Shown: positions 23,956 to 33,323 of the stretch, one piece after another
Layout: every line of letters begins with the position of its first letter
Numbering within the stretch: position 1 is the first letter of the stretch
Assembly (NCBI RefSeq): GCF_016406125.1
Contig: NZ_CP066339.1
Coordinates: 868,001-932,000 of the forward strand
DNA: 64,000 nucleotides
From: Alicyclobacillus sp. SO9
GTDB lineage: Bacteria > Bacillota > Bacilli > Alicyclobacillales > Alicyclobacillaceae
Reading direction: 5' to 3'
Position numbers and translations under genes: made by a program
The notes under the pieces: model-generated
What the model was told of the DNA's origin: nothing
Seen by the model: the letters and a program-made list of their open reading frames with translations, nothing else
The model's database searches: none

Positions 23956-24639
23956 ATGAACAGAACCTATCGGAAGTTGTTTCACCAACGCCCGACCCTG
24001 ACGAGCCTGGGGGACTTCAAGTTCCCTGCGGGCATCAGTGTGCCCTTGGATGGGCTGTTGGCGTTTGTCATTTGCCTCTTGCCCGCCATGGCTGTGGCAC
24101 CTGTGTTGCACTGGACGCTGGGGATCAGTCGTCTCATCGCAACGCCCATCCTGGCGTTTGCCGGAGCGTGGCTGGCGACACGGATGGATATGCAGGGGAA
24201 ACCCTTTCCGGTGTGGGTGATGAATCTAGCTGCCTATTTCTTTCGTGCCCATCACAGCAACGGCTGGGACCCCGTCAAGGCAGCGGGGTGCATTCCTGGG
24301 GGACTGCAGGTCGATGTGGGCTGGTTGTCTTCCAAGGGTAACCAGGTGCAGTCTGGTGCGCTGCCGGTCGAAGTGAGATCCATTCAAGGCGATCCCGTTG
24401 AGCTCCAGACCCACGTGCCCGTGGATGTGAGAAAGCTGGAAAGACGCAAATACATCATCCATCGTGCTGTTTCTTCTGCCACACCCCGTCATACCAAGAA
24501 AGCCACTACCGGGTTGCAGCCGGGGCAGTTGTCCTTGACGGGCACGGAGGTGAAGTGGCGGGCACTCACATCGGTACCGACATTCCAAGCAGGGCAGAAG
24601 GCGTCGAAGGCCGTACGGGATCATCAAATTCGGTTTTAG
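23956..24639 (+). CDS. TcpE-family conjugation membrane protein
   Basis: A 227-aa protein. The first part fits the TcpE/ConD family: R-x-Y near the start, then FKFPAGISVPLDGLL, two membrane helices (about 34-75) and the cytoplasmic-side motif MDMQGKPFPVWVMNLAAYFF. The C-terminal half is hydrophilic and longer than usual. TcpE is a membrane part of Gram-positive type IV secretion. The ATG has AAGGAGAGGG upstream and begins 14 bases after the previous stop, with VirB4 starting 4-10 bases after its own stop. Confidence 0.75.
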   Translation: MNRTYRKLFHQRPTLTSLGDFKFPAGISVPLDGLLAFVICLLPAMAVAPVLHWTLGISRLIATPILAFAGAWLATRMDMQGKPFPVWVMNLAAYFFRAHHSNGWDPVKAAGCIPGGLQVDVGWLSSKGNQVQSGALPVEVRSIQGDPVELQTHVPVDVRKLERRKYIIHRAVSSATPRHTKKATTGLQPGQLSLTGTEVKWRALTSVPTFQAGQKASKAVRDHQIRF

Positions 24640-24643
24640 GGGG

Positions 24644-27205
24644 ATGAAGGTGGCGCACAAACTGTTTCCTGCAATGTATTGGGAAGACAATCGCATTTTT
24701 GATGTGGAGGGACAAGCCTGGGGGGTGTACAAGTTGCCCCAGTTCCCCTATGAGTTTCGGGCAGAAACGGAGCGCTTGGCCGTGTCCGACCGCTTTGAAC
24801 GGTTTCTGCACAACTACACGGGGAAGGGCATGCTGCTCAGCTTGAGCAAGCAGTTGTCTCGGCAGCAATTGGAGCAGCAAATGCGGGCGAGATCGTCGCA
24901 TCCGGTTTGGCAGGAACATGTCGATGCGGCGATGACAGAGCTAAAGTATCGCTTGGCCTATGAGCGCAGAGTCTATTTGATTCTACCTCTGCGTACATCC
25001 ACCGCCAATCTGCGGTTGGACCAATTGTTGACCGACAGCAACGCGTGGAAAGAGACCTTAAAAAAAGCGGGACGGCAGGTCATGAACGGCATTATGGACG
25101 TCGGTCAAAGTGCGCTGGACGCGTTCTTGCGACAAGGGACACAAAAGGAACTGTCGGAGGAGTTGCTGCAGGCTGCGTACAGTGTGGACCGTCAATTGAT
25201 GGCCAAGCTGAACGGGGCCATGAGCGGCAAGGTGGAGCGGGCCACGCCGGCAGAGCTGGAGTGGTTACATCGCAAACCGTACTTTCGAGGGATTGAAGAG
25301 CCGCAAAGCGTCCTCCCGGAACAGCTCCCCGTCTTGGTGTCCACGAAGCAGAACACAACGGTGATTCGTCCGCTTCGTACTTCCATGCTGCAAATTGCCG
25401 AAGCCGATGTGGTGGAGGACCTGTTTCGGATCCGGGTCCAGCACCCCAACCAACAGACCAGCTACCAGTCTGTCATGGCCCTGTCCAACTTTGCGGAGGG
25501 CATCGAGGACCTAGGGAACGAATGGCTGTACGAACCGCTGGAGAAACTGGACTTTCCGGTGGATGCGTGTATCCATTTTGAAGTGATTCCAGGACATGTT
25601 GCCAGAGCGAAGGTCCACCGCAAGAAAGGAGCTGCGGAAGACCAGTGGGACGAGCTGGCCAAAGACGGAGACGTGGAACTGGACGTGGAGGATGGATTGG
25701 CTGATGCCCCCATATCCGCCAAGCTGAAGGAAGGGATGCCCCTGGTGGAATTTCAGTCTTTTATGGCCATTGGGGCAGACAATGAACACAAGCTCCTGGA
25801 ACGGGAGGAACAACTCATCAACCAGATGGATGGGTATGCCCGTCTGGTCCATCCACAAGGAGATGCGAGAGCGTTGTTGCAGGCCTTCTTTCCATGTTTC
25901 ACGGGAGGGGTTCATTCGACCTGGAAGGTACCCGCTGAACCTCGGGTGGTGGCCTGTGCCGCTCCGCTTGGAACCAGTACCTTGGGTGACCCCTCCGGAT
26001 TTCTCTTTGGTCACCTGATTCACAGCGGGAAGCCTGTGTTTATGGATCCGGAACGACCCATGAGGGTGCTGAATCACTCCGGTTCCATGGCCTTGATTGG
26101 AGTGACCGGCTCCGGGAAGTCCATGACCATGAAGAATATTACGGATAAGCTGCTGGCCTTGAGCGGGATTGGGTATGTGCTTGACCCCAAGAAAGACGAG
26201 TACTTTAGTCTCTACCAGAGATGGGAGAAAGACGCTTATTGGTTGCGCTACGGCCGGGAGGCAGAGGCCGCGTTTACGCCCTTTCACCTAGCGACAGACG
26301 CTCGAGATGCCAGGGCCATTGCCCAGGGCTGGTTGGGGATTTTACTCAATATCTCCGGGTCCCGAGAGGATCGGTACGCGGCTATTGTCGTCAACGCTGC
26401 GCTGAATAAGTTGTACCAGACGCAGTCTTGGGATATGGAATCTTTTCTGGCCTGTGTGGCACGAGTGGGTGAAGAAGGGGAGAACGAGAAAGAGCGGCAG
26501 ACCGCTGCCTTGATTCGTCGAATCTTGGACCAGTTCCGTCATGATCCGGTAGCGCAGTGTGTCTTTGGTCAGGACGAGGCGAATCACACGTTGGCGGAGG
26601 CCAAACTGGTGGTGCAAAGTTTGCGGAATCTGGAGTTTCCGGACCGGAGCATGCCGGATCCAGACAAGTGGCGGGAGCCGCAGCGTTTCGCTGTTTCGAT
26701 GTTGTATCTGTCGACACAGATTGGCCTGCGCAAACTCATGGAAGCTGACTCTGTGATCCCAAAGTTCTTCCTCATCGACGAGGCATGGATTTTGCGGTCC
26801 ATCCCCGAAGGTCGGGAACTCATCAACCGTATTCTGTTGCTGGGGCGGGCCTTGAACCTGATTCTCGTTCTGGGCATTCAGAACCCGGATGTGCTGCTGC
26901 CAAAGCATGAAAACGACGACTTGACCGCCAATCTCGGCTGGCTCATGTTTTTTACGCTGGAATCCAATGTCCAGGTCCGGCACGCAGTCCAGATTTTACA
27001 TCTCCCGGATGATGAGGATTGGCAAAAAGTATTTTCCGAGTTTGGGAACGGGCATGGATTGGTGAGGAACCCGGAAGGGCACGTCGGGGAGCTGCAAGTG
27101 GATTTACTTCCGGAAACCCTGAAAGAGGCGTTTTCCACCACGCCAGGTGGTACAGAGACAGAGGGAAAGACGAGACAACGAAAGGTGCGTCTACAACGAG
27201 CATGA
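24644..27205 (+). CDS. VirB4-family conjugation ATPase (TcpF/ConE type)
   Basis: An 853-aa ATPase. An N-terminal VirB4-specific domain (about 10-430) is followed by a RecA-like motor: Walker A GVTGSGKS at about 486-493, Walker B FFLIDEAW at about 706-713, and an arginine-bearing LGRALNLILVLGIQNPD segment after it. This motor powers the secretion channel and is the most conserved gene of such systems. ATG 24644 has little room for a ribosome site; GTG 24650, six bases after GGGGG, may be the true start. It overlaps the next gene by 4 bases (ATGA). Confidence 0.93.
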   Translation: MKVAHKLFPAMYWEDNRIFDVEGQAWGVYKLPQFPYEFRAETERLAVSDRFERFLHNYTGKGMLLSLSKQLSRQQLEQQMRARSSHPVWQEHVDAAMTELKYRLAYERRVYLILPLRTSTANLRLDQLLTDSNAWKETLKKAGRQVMNGIMDVGQSALDAFLRQGTQKELSEELLQAAYSVDRQLMAKLNGAMSGKVERATPAELEWLHRKPYFRGIEEPQSVLPEQLPVLVSTKQNTTVIRPLRTSMLQIAEADVVEDLFRIRVQHPNQQTSYQSVMALSNFAEGIEDLGNEWLYEPLEKLDFPVDACIHFEVIPGHVARAKVHRKKGAAEDQWDELAKDGDVELDVEDGLADAPISAKLKEGMPLVEFQSFMAIGADNEHKLLEREEQLINQMDGYARLVHPQGDARALLQAFFPCFTGGVHSTWKVPAEPRVVACAAPLGTSTLGDPSGFLFGHLIHSGKPVFMDPERPMRVLNHSGSMALIGVTGSGKSMTMKNITDKLLALSGIGYVLDPKKDEYFSLYQRWEKDAYWLRYGREAEAAFTPFHLATDARDARAIAQGWLGILLNISGSREDRYAAIVVNAALNKLYQTQSWDMESFLACVARVGEEGENEKERQTAALIRRILDQFRHDPVAQCVFGQDEANHTLAEAKLVVQSLRNLEFPDRSMPDPDKWREPQRFAVSMLYLSTQIGLRKLMEADSVIPKFFLIDEAWILRSIPEGRELINRILLLGRALNLILVLGIQNPDVLLPKHENDDLTANLGWLMFFTLESNVQVRHAVQILHLPDDEDWQKVFSEFGNGHGLVRNPEGHVGELQVDLLPETLKEAFSTTPGGTETEGKTRQRKVRLQRA

Positions 27206-27543
27206 GGAGAGGATGGGAGATGCACAAGCGTGGGCGATTCCTTCTCTCTGGCATCCTGACGTCGGTCCTCACCTGGGTCGTTGCCGGGCCTTCTGTCTTT
27301 GCTGCGACAGCCGGGATGGCGAGTCCTGTCGGGTGGAAAAAGTACCCCTTTGGCAACTACGTCTGGGACTATTTCATCAAGAGCGGAATTCACTTTAATC
27401 CGCTCCATGGTACGGTTCCTACAACGATGAACCAAATTGCTAATTTGTTGGAACCAAATGAAGGTCCACATCATGTACCTGATGCTGGCGTTTCTGGATT
27501 TTGCGATTCACCCGAAACAGATTACAGGACCGATTGTGCATGA
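27202..27543 (+). pseudogene. VirB6-like protein, N-terminal fragment (first part of split gene)
   Basis: A 113-aa reading frame starting at the ATGA overlap with virB4 (27202) or at ATG 27220 with GGGAG upstream. It encodes a signal peptide (cleavage near FAATA) and then KKYPFGNYVWDYF, which resembles the YPxxNYxxD segment after the signal peptide in full-length mobilome VirB6 proteins. After about codon 80 the product loses hydrophobic pattern, while the next frame takes up a membrane helix. So 27202-29191 was probably one gene, broken by a one-base shift near 27437-27470. Alternatives are ribosomal frameshifting, a sequencing error, or two coupled genes. Confidence 0.6.
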
Positions 27544-29191
27544 ATTGTCGCATGTGTTGGCCGCTGGATATACGACCTTTTATACGCGATTGTTGCCAGG
27601 GGCTTTTGCCATTATGGCGCTGTTCTTGTTGTATCGGTTCGCGCGCAGTCACCATGCTTCGATTTTGCAGATTCTCCTAATGTTTGTGCTCGTTTCCGGG
27701 TTCGCCGTGGCGTTCTATACCCATTTCAGCGGCCTCATTGATGGCGTGACGAATTTCGATGATGCAGCGTCCTCGTATTTTCTGAACGTCGCCTCTGAAC
27801 TGGGACAAACCTATCAAGGGAATGACGGGAAGACAAAGCACATCCAGCCCGGCCAAAATTGGGTCTCGTTGATGCTCTCGACGAACGGTGGAGGACAGGG
27901 GAGAACCGAACTCGCCAAAGTGTTGTACAGTGCCCACATTCCAAGAGGTCATTTTTATCAATATGCCTCAGAGGACAGTCCCCAGAGCAGCCCCATGACA
28001 CGGTTGCAAATGGCCGCTTTCAATTTGGCGTTTCCTTTAGTCAGTCTGGTACCCGCCGTGTTTTTCGCATGGATGGGCGCGTTGTTGTTTGCCCTGACGT
28101 TCGGGTTCTTACTGACCGTCGTGGAGTGTGCCGTGCTCCTGCCTTTGACCGTCATCCCGGATTACGGATGGAACAAGCTGCTGCAACTGCTAAAGCGCGC
28201 TGCCGGACAGCTCATCATGAAGACGCTTAATGCGTTGTATCTGGGCCTCAGTCTCTTTGTCATGAACCTCATCTCCAATGGATTGTCCGGCTCAACGGTA
28301 GGACAGGAACTGAGCCTCATCATTATTAGTGTGGTGCTCTTGATCCTCTTGTTTTTCCGGGGGCGTTTTCTGCGAGAATTGACGACTAAATTACCCGATG
28401 ACTATCGCTGGACATGGCGGGACCGGGCTCGGGATGTGCGGCAGGAGGCGCGGCAGAAAACAACCCTGTTGAGAAGCAGATTACAGCGGACACCAGGAAG
28501 CAGACGGGATCGCAGCACAGACAGTGATAACTCCGCTTCAGGAGGGGCAGGCGGAAGTAGCGGGCGGAGTCCCAGACGTTCCACTGGGTTCAACAACGGT
28601 GCAGGGGGTGGAACCCGTTCCAGTACAGGTTGGAGTGGAACTAACAAAGTGAGTAGCAGTCATAGAGCCGATACAAACACAAGCAGCAGGTCCCCAAAAC
28701 GCCGTATCTCTGCGCAACTGCGAGGGGCAAAGGAAACGTTCATGGAAGCTTCTGTAGGGAAATGGACGAAAGGATTGCCAAGCTCCCTCAAAGCCAAGCG
28801 CGCGTATCAAGGAACAGGGAGGAAATATCGCCTGTCGCAAGGGAAGCGTTCAGAGACACCTCGTGTTGATGGAACATCCAGCCGGACAACGCCTCTGACA
28901 TCGACTGAAGGGCACGTTCCCACAGCACAATCTGTGAATGAATCTGCCAAGGTGTCAAGGGATGGACGCAGTTCAACGGTGAAGGACCGGTCTCCACATG
29001 CCGCACATCGTGTATCACAGAAGAGACCCACGAAAGTCCGGAGGTTTCGCAGAAATGTTAATGGGATACAAAACAGGACACGTCCTCTGACACCTTCTGA
29101 GCGGCGCGTTCCACCAGCGCAATTCGTGAATGCATCTCCCAAGGCGTCAACGGATGGATTTATTCGCATGTTCTATAAAATGGAAATGTAG
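27473..29191 (+). CDS. VirB6-like polytopic conjugation protein, main part
   Basis: About 572 aa from ATG 27473 (AAGG upstream); in-frame starts at ATG 27458 and TTG 27437 also exist and overlap the previous frame. It has about six membrane helices, including blocks near residues 1-15, 45-100, 190-260 and 270-310, and then a long hydrophilic tail rich in Arg, Ser, Gly and Thr. That layout fits VirB6/TcpH/ConG, the channel-forming inner membrane part. The tail contains two similar stretches (around RTTPLTSTEGHVPTAQSVN and RTRPLTPSERRVPPAQFVN), a recent internal duplication. The signal peptide seems to lie in the preceding frame. Confidence 0.7.
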   Translation: MYLMLAFLDFAIHPKQITGPIVHELSHVLAAGYTTFYTRLLPGAFAIMALFLLYRFARSHHASILQILLMFVLVSGFAVAFYTHFSGLIDGVTNFDDAASSYFLNVASELGQTYQGNDGKTKHIQPGQNWVSLMLSTNGGGQGRTELAKVLYSAHIPRGHFYQYASEDSPQSSPMTRLQMAAFNLAFPLVSLVPAVFFAWMGALLFALTFGFLLTVVECAVLLPLTVIPDYGWNKLLQLLKRAAGQLIMKTLNALYLGLSLFVMNLISNGLSGSTVGQELSLIIISVVLLILLFFRGRFLRELTTKLPDDYRWTWRDRARDVRQEARQKTTLLRSRLQRTPGSRRDRSTDSDNSASGGAGGSSGRSPRRSTGFNNGAGGGTRSSTGWSGTNKVSSSHRADTNTSSRSPKRRISAQLRGAKETFMEASVGKWTKGLPSSLKAKRAYQGTGRKYRLSQGKRSETPRVDGTSSRTTPLTSTEGHVPTAQSVNESAKVSRDGRSSTVKDRSPHAAHRVSQKRPTKVRRFRRNVNGIQNRTRPLTPSERRVPPAQFVNASPKASTDGFIRMFYKMEM

Positions 29192-29323
29192 CTAAACCAG
29201 CTAATAGTTTGTCAAGATTTCCAAGCAATAAGTTAGAATAAATATGTTACAGTTTAGAGGGCATCACAAATAACCTTCCGATTCATCATGGAGGGTATTT
29301 CCTGTCGGGCGTGGATTTGATGG

Positions 29324-30315
29324 TTAAGCCATGTCTAAGAAAAGTTCTTTGTTCGTCAGTAACGCGTAAATCCAGTGAATCAACTTGTTTACGCATGCGA
29401 CGACAATGACCTTATATGGCTTCCCTTTGTCTTTTTTCTTGTCGTAATAAGCCTTGAGCTTGTTGCAACCTGTTTTTCGCAATCCACATGAAACGCCTTC
29501 GTATAGCGCATGTCTCAGCCTACTTGAACCGCGCTTGCTAATGCGGTTAGAGGTTGCCGAATGGACACTTGGGTCAACACCAGCGAAAGCCACAAGTTTT
29601 CTAGGATGATTCAACTGGTCTATTTCCCCGATTTCAGAGATAATCGTTGCAGCGATCTTCTGTCCAATACCGGGTATAGACTGGATAATCTGATACTCTT
29701 CAATATCTTGAGCAAGGGCATCTATCTGTCTTTTGAGTTGGGATAGGTGCCCTTTGTATTGAAGGATGATCTTGATATACATCTCAAGACTGAACAAGTG
29801 ACTTTGGACCAGTGCGCTACGGAACGGGTTGCGAGAGGCTGCCATCGTGAGTTGCTCAGCCCTTTCCCGCGCCCAGCGCTTGGACGGACTTGGACAACGT
29901 GTCGCAATCTGGTCGGCTAGGTCCGTCTTGGACGTAGCTGACACGGATTCAGCCGTTGGGAAGTCAAGCAAGGTTTGCATCGAAACGAAAGAATACAGTT
30001 CTCCAAAGACCCCGACATACTCCGGGAATATCTGATCCAACAACGCCTGGAACTGCAATTTTGTTTGTACCAACAACTTTGTGATGGCATCGTGTTGTCT
30101 GCTCACGTTTCGCAAGTTTAGAAGCTTCTCACCTCGTTTCTTAAGTGGTTCAAGTTCTTCCTTGTAGTAGAGTTCACACAATCGATATGCATCCAACGCA
30201 TCGGTTTTGACTTTGCGCAGACTCGATGTCTTCGCCTGGTGGGCAATCAATGGATTGACCGAGATATACAAGAAGTTTTGGTCATCTAGAAACTGACACT
30301 TTTTGCCGCATTAGG
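29324..30315 (-). pseudogene. Truncated IS110-family transposase relic
   Basis: The frame reads the C-terminal part of an IS110 transposase: LYISVNPLIAHQ, KVKTDALDAYRLCEL, then IPGIGQKIAATIISEIG and AGVDPSVHSATSN. About the first 90-100 residues with the first catalytic acidic residues are missing. The frame runs upstream through FLDDQNF and meets the stop codon of the GH13 gene at 30316, so the break lies exactly at the end of that gene. It belongs to a different IS110 branch from the complete element at 17916. Without its N-terminus it cannot be active. Confidence 0.88.
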
Positions 30316-32007
30316 TTAAAAGAACTTCAACCATAGCACTTGATACGCACCTAATGGTATCTCCATTGTTTCATCATGATTTTCATGTACATTTTGCGTA
30401 ATTAGGTCAACGGCACTGGTCATTTGTGCAAGACCAATATGTTCCAAGTCAAGGACTGCATTTCTAGACTGAGACGTTATGTTCGTGATGCATAAGACAT
30501 TGTCTCGTAAAACAGTGAACAATGAGTCGTTCAATTCAACAATACGTTGTGATGAATTAGGATGGAATGCCCGCTCCTGTCGGCGTACATTAAGCATCGA
30601 TACGTATTGCGTGAATATTTGAGATTCAGTTGAGGAACTGTCTTCAAGTAACGCTTCCAAATCGCCAAGTTGGAATTTTTTCCGATTAATACTTCGGAGA
30701 TGATTGGAATTGCTGAGTGAGCTCGTATCATTTGCAGAACCAAACAAGCTATGAATATAAATTCCTGGCACCCCTTGTAAGCACAAAAGAATTGCCTGAG
30801 AGGCTATAAATCGTTTAACACTTAATTTTTGATTTTCTTGCGGGATGCTCAGAGCGCTGTACCAAGTAATATTCAGTTCATATGGACTTTTTGTTCGGTC
30901 TCCGTTATCCCTGTATGATATTTCTCCGCCCCGTCGCATACATTCATTTACAATATGTTGAATTTCACTTTCCGGCAGGAGTTCTTTCGCTGGCATCAAT
31001 CCTATGCCATCATGAGAAGCCATGAAGTTAAAAAATGTTGTATTCGGCGATGGAGTTTCTAAGCTCTTTGCCCACTGTGACAGATAATGACTTGAGCCTC
31101 GATAAAACGCATGGAGTGTAAGCGGAGGCAGCGCAAACTGGTAAATCAATTGTGCCTCATTGTACCCGTCTCCAAAATAAGTAATGTTATCTCTATGAGG
31201 AACATTTGATTCTGTAATCAGAATCGTCCCAGGTGCAACGCTATCGACGATACTCCGGAAAATTTGAACAACCGCATGTGTTTTTCTTAGATTTACGCAA
31301 CTAGTCCCCGGTTTTTTCCATATATAAGGAACTGCATCCATTCTAATAATTTGTGCGCCCCTTGAAATATAAAACAGTAACACATCGACTATTTCTAGGA
31401 ACACTTTGCTGCTCTTGTAGTTCAAATCGATTTGGTCGGAACTAAAAGTGGTCCACAGATGCTTCGTACCCAGGTGTGTTTCATATTGAGAAAACAAGGA
31501 GGAACTGCGCGGACGCGCTACGTTTGAATAGTTTTTCTGAAAATCCCTTTCAATAAAGAAATCGCTGTATTGAGGGTCCCCTGCGAGATATTTCTTAAAC
31601 CAATTGCTTTGCGACGAAACATGGTTAACCACCGCATCGAACATCAACCGATAATCTTGAGATAACGCTTCAATATCGCTCCAATCCCCCAGTGAGGGAT
31701 CTACCCTTCTATAATCAATCACCGAAAAACCATCATCCGATGAATATGGATAGAACGGCAAGATATGAACGGATGAAAAACTATCTTTTAGATGTCTGTT
31801 TAAGAACTTGCGAAGCGTATGGAGGGGAGCTTCATTGTCTTCCTTGAACTGATCGCCATATGTGATTAAAACTGCATCTTTTTCGCTCAACCACTTACTT
31901 TTTCGAACAGAATGAGTGGTCTTATAAGTGGATATACGCGCATTTATCTTTTCCCGTAAGAGTTCACCCATTTTTGAACCATATACCATGTGTAATTGCT
32001 CCAGCAT
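30316..32007 (-). CDS. GH13_18 alpha-glucoside phosphorylase, probable glucosylglycerate phosphorylase
   Basis: A 563-aa enzyme of the sucrose phosphorylase family (GH13 subfamily 18). Visible parts are LPFYPYSSDDGFSVIDY, the Asp nucleophile in IIRMDAV (residue 224), the acid/base Glu in TESNVPH (266) and the transition-state HD in ASHDGIG (332-333). The family splits glucosides with phosphate into glucose 1-phosphate and an acceptor. Neighbours include a glycerate kinase, a LacI regulator and a sugar ABC importer, so the best substrate guess is 2-O-alpha-glucosylglycerate. Sucrose 6-phosphate or glucosylglycerol are alternatives. The start ATG 32007 has GGAGG. Transcribed divergently from the LacI gene. 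Confidence 0.85.
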   Translation of the reverse strand: MLEQLHMVYGSKMGELLREKINARISTYKTTHSVRKSKWLSEKDAVLITYGDQFKEDNEAPLHTLRKFLNRHLKDSFSSVHILPFYPYSSDDGFSVIDYRRVDPSLGDWSDIEALSQDYRLMFDAVVNHVSSQSNWFKKYLAGDPQYSDFFIERDFQKNYSNVARPRSSSLFSQYETHLGTKHLWTTFSSDQIDLNYKSSKVFLEIVDVLLFYISRGAQIIRMDAVPYIWKKPGTSCVNLRKTHAVVQIFRSIVDSVAPGTILITESNVPHRDNITYFGDGYNEAQLIYQFALPPLTLHAFYRGSSHYLSQWAKSLETPSPNTTFFNFMASHDGIGLMPAKELLPESEIQHIVNECMRRGGEISYRDNGDRTKSPYELNITWYSALSIPQENQKLSVKRFIASQAILLCLQGVPGIYIHSLFGSANDTSSLSNSNHLRSINRKKFQLGDLEALLEDSSSTESQIFTQYVSMLNVRRQERAFHPNSSQRIVELNDSLFTVLRDNVLCITNITSQSRNAVLDLEHIGLAQMTSAVDLITQNVHENHDETMEIPLGAYQVLWLKFF

Positions 32008-32186
32008 TGTTCATACCTCCTGAAAATTGCCATAATCTACGGATGCAGTCCAGAACATTCGTTCACTCCCAAGTTTGCATGGGCAACTCTGGGGCAGAAT
32101 GACCCAGTTTCACCACCCAGCAAAAAATCACGACTCACCTAGGAATGGATACCGTGACGGAGTTCTGAATATTAAACGACGTTCAG

Positions 32187-32214
32187 TTGACAGATACAAA
32201 TGGTATTATATAAT
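32187..32214 (+). promoter_or_regulatory. Sigma-A promoter of the LacI/sugar-import operon
   Basis: TTGACA at 32187-32192, 16 bases, then TATAAT at 32209-32214. It is a near-consensus vegetative promoter 56 bases before the LacI ATG. AACGACGTT just upstream (about 32175-32183) is a short palindrome and a possible LacI-type operator. Confidence 0.7.
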
Positions 32215-32269
32215 ATGAATTAAATTTCAGAAAGTATTTTCAAAAATAAATTCATTTGGGGGTGTATGA

Positions 32270-33292
32270 ATGAAAATTACGATTGAGACAGTGGCACAAG
32301 CCGCTGGGGTCTCTGTGTCGACGGTCTCACGTGTCTTAAACTCTCCAGAACTTGTTACGGAGAAGACACGAAATAAAGTCCTAAAAGTTCTACAAGATAT
32401 GGATTTTCAACCGAATCAAAACGGACGGGTGATTGGCACACAACGTTCCAAAACCATTGGGATTGTTGTCCCCGGAATTGAAAAGCAATTCTTTACTGAG
32501 TTACAACGAGGCATTCATAAGGCAGCTTTTTCGAATGACGTGAACATTTTGCTTTATGACGCAGGCGACGGCAATTTTGAAGAGTCTATGAAAGGGGTTT
32601 CTTTTTTAAAGAGTCGGCAATGCGATGCGATTTTATATTGCAGCCTCCCTGTCCATCAGGAAGATGTAGAAGTACTAGAGAGACTTGACATACCTGTGGC
32701 ATTCGCACTCACGGGGTCGTCAGCACACATTCCTGCTTTCAAAGTGGATGACGTTGCAGCAGCTTATGATGCTACAGCTCATTTAGCGACAAGAGGGCAT
32801 CAGCACATCGCCATGATTTCAGGCGGTTTAACGAATGAAGTTGCGGGTCAGACCCGCTATGATGGCTATCGATTGGCAATCAAAGAGTATAATTTACCTT
32901 TTTCAGATGAATATGTCGCATATGGTGACTTTCGGTTTGACGGCGGATATGAAGCAATGGGTCGCATATTAGAGAATAGAATTGAGATCCCAATTACAGC
33001 TGTGTTCGCTGCGAGTGATGAGATGGCACTGGGAGCCATGAGAAGAATACATGAGGCGGGCCTTCGAGTACCTGACGATATTTCCGTCATGGGCTTTGAT
33101 AACCTTTCAATATCAACCATGGTTACCCCTCAACTAACAACAGTGGCACAACCCTTTTCAGACATAGGAGAATCTAGTATCGCATTTTTAGCGCGGCAAA
33201 TTAAAGATGGCCGCAGTCATACCGATAAGGGAATCTATTATTTTTCTCATCGGATTGTAAGTCGGGAATCTGTGAAAATTCACGGTAGATAA
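32270..33292 (+). CDS. LacI-family transcription regulator
   Basis: A 340-aa repressor. The N-terminal HTH (TIETVAQAAGVSVSTVSRVLN) is canonical, followed by the hinge helix and a periplasmic-binding-protein-like effector domain (about 60-335) with DDVAAAYDATAHLATRGH and the late VMGFDNLSISTMVTPQLTTV. GGGGGTG precedes the ATG. It heads the import operon and is divergent from the phosphorylase, so it probably represses both in the absence of the glucoside or a breakdown product. Confidence 0.93.
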   Translation: MKITIETVAQAAGVSVSTVSRVLNSPELVTEKTRNKVLKVLQDMDFQPNQNGRVIGTQRSKTIGIVVPGIEKQFFTELQRGIHKAAFSNDVNILLYDAGDGNFEESMKGVSFLKSRQCDAILYCSLPVHQEDVEVLERLDIPVAFALTGSSAHIPAFKVDDVAAAYDATAHLATRGHQHIAMISGGLTNEVAGQTRYDGYRLAIKEYNLPFSDEYVAYGDFRFDGGYEAMGRILENRIEIPITAVFAASDEMALGAMRRIHEAGLRVPDDISVMGFDNLSISTMVTPQLTTVAQPFSDIGESSIAFLARQIKDGRSHTDKGIYYFSHRIVSRESVKIHGR

Positions 33293-33323
33293 TTGGATGA
33301 AAGAATAGGAAGGTAGTGTTCGG

